A stretch of DNA of 6,664 nucleotides from positions 1 through 6,664 of the forward strand of contig JBMNOE010000048.1 in the NCBI GenBank assembly GCA_050942895.1. The letters are read 5' to 3'. Positions within the stretch are counted from its first letter, which is position 1, and the number at the start of each line of letters is the position of its first letter. Below are positions 6,442 to 6,664 of this stretch, piece after piece. The stretch is from JBNRMR01 sp050942895 (GTDB lineage Bacteria; Bacillota; Clostridia; Christensenellales; UBA1750). The translations under genes were made by a program, and so were the position numbers. The notes beneath the pieces are model-generated. The model was given only the letters and a program-made list of their open reading frames with translations. It did not search any database and was not told the DNA's origin.

Positions 6442-6560
6442 AGCGCTTGTTCAACTCCGGTGGCAACTATACGAACACCACGAACGCGGGCGTCTTCTAC
6501 GCCAACGGCAACAACAACTCCCGCACGAACGTCAACACGAACGTCGGCTTCCGCTCCGCT
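6442..6560 (+). repeat. DGR template repeat (TR)
   Basis: A 119-bp copy of VR, 620 bp downstream and 23 bases after the avd stop. It contains 30 adenines, 22 of them in 11 AAC codons (in the VR frame). All eleven AAC codons are altered in VR, as are one TAC and two ACG codons. Every adenine-containing codon is of the kind AAC, ACG, ACC, TAC, TAT or CAG where an A change cannot give a stop codon in this frame. The repeat is transcribed as part of a non-coding RNA, copied by the reverse transcriptase with errors at A. It is open in frame, but I do not treat it as a gene. Confidence 0.97.
6545..6560 (+). other. Putative IMH* segment at the TR 3' end
   Basis: Identical to 5925-5940 for the last 16 bases. 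TR differs from VR only at T6544 next to it. In known DGRs the IMH* differs from the IMH and this keeps TR from being a target of its own cDNA. Here the difference is only one base plus the flanking sequence and the missing hairpin, so the label is tentative. Confidence 0.5.
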
Positions 6561-6664
6561 CAGTCCCAATCGTCAAAGGCCGGTACGCCCAAGGGATACC
6601 GGATGGACAGGGATTAAGGATCTGCTTCCCTTACTTCCAAACCGGAAGTTAAAAAGAAAAACAG
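6561..6664 (+). other. Spacer downstream of TR, likely part of the TR RNA; no RT gene yet
   Basis: After the TR the sequence diverges completely from the VR side. I find no start codon with a good SD and an open frame to the window end. The only late ATG (6603) runs into a stop after four codons. In characterised DGRs the 3' spacer between TR and the reverse transcriptase gene is part of the RNA that RT and Avd bind and use for template-primed cDNA synthesis. A small inverted repeat, ACTTCC at 6633-6638 and GGAAGT at 6644-6649 with a five-base AAACC loop, lies near the end and could be RNA structure. The RT gene is expected to begin just downstream. Confidence 0.55.

Noticed and set aside
6432..6617. 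61-codon frame through the TR as a protein gene
   Set aside because: It is the TR read in the VR frame with unrelated flanks. The SD is 17 bases from the ATG, and the tail after TR has no recognisable sequence. TR acts as RNA template in this type of system.

Overview
The window is the distal part of a contractile-tail (myovirus / PBSX-like) phage or prophage late operon. It runs into a diversity-generating retroelement (DGR) whose target is the last tail gene. All genes lie on the + strand, tightly packed or overlapping, and most have strong AAAGGAGG-type Shine-Dalgarno (SD) sequences. The XkdQ-R-S-T-U gene order is that of Bacillus PBSX and related phages, so a Firmicutes host is likely, plausibly from the Clostridia. 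The sequence alone does not fix the genus, or say whether this is an integrated prophage or a free phage.

Layout. 1-564: C-terminal part of an XkdQ/YqbQ-like tail hub protein, with its start outside the window. 557-979: DUF2577 (XkdR-like). 979-1428: DUF2634 (XkdS-like, gp25-like wedge). 1444-2577: baseplate J-like protein (XkdT). 2574-3683: YmfQ/DUF2313 (XkdU-like) baseplate protein with an unusual C-terminal array of 33- and 38-residue repeats. 3705-4016, 4025-4543 and 4540-4872: three small tail-fibre-region proteins, of which the second has a recognisable phage tail N-terminal domain. 4888-5955: a 355-aa protein with an FGE-sulfatase/C-type-lectin-like domain whose last about 40 residues are the DGR variable region (VR, 5822-5940). 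5979-5994: a perfect GC hairpin with a GATA loop. 6038-6418: Avd, the DGR accessory protein. 6442-6560: the template repeat (TR). 6561-6664: spacer that probably belongs to the TR RNA. No reverse transcriptase gene has begun by the window end; it is expected just downstream.

How it works together. The Xkd-type proteins build the baseplate, and the 4888-5955 protein is placed to act as a tip or receptor-binding protein. TR and VR align over 119 bp without gaps. They differ at 18 positions, of which 17 are adenines in TR (17 of its 30 adenines). This is the signature of adenine-specific mutagenic retrohoming: TR RNA is copied by an RT-Avd complex with errors at A, and the cDNA replaces VR. All eleven AAC codons of TR are changed in VR, and no adenine change can create a stop codon in the coding frame. 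The single non-adenine difference (TR T6544, VR G5924) lies at the edge of the GC-rich invariant 3' end and may mark the IMH/IMH* boundary. DGRs are a known class of system; the value here is in this particular cassette and its phage tail context.
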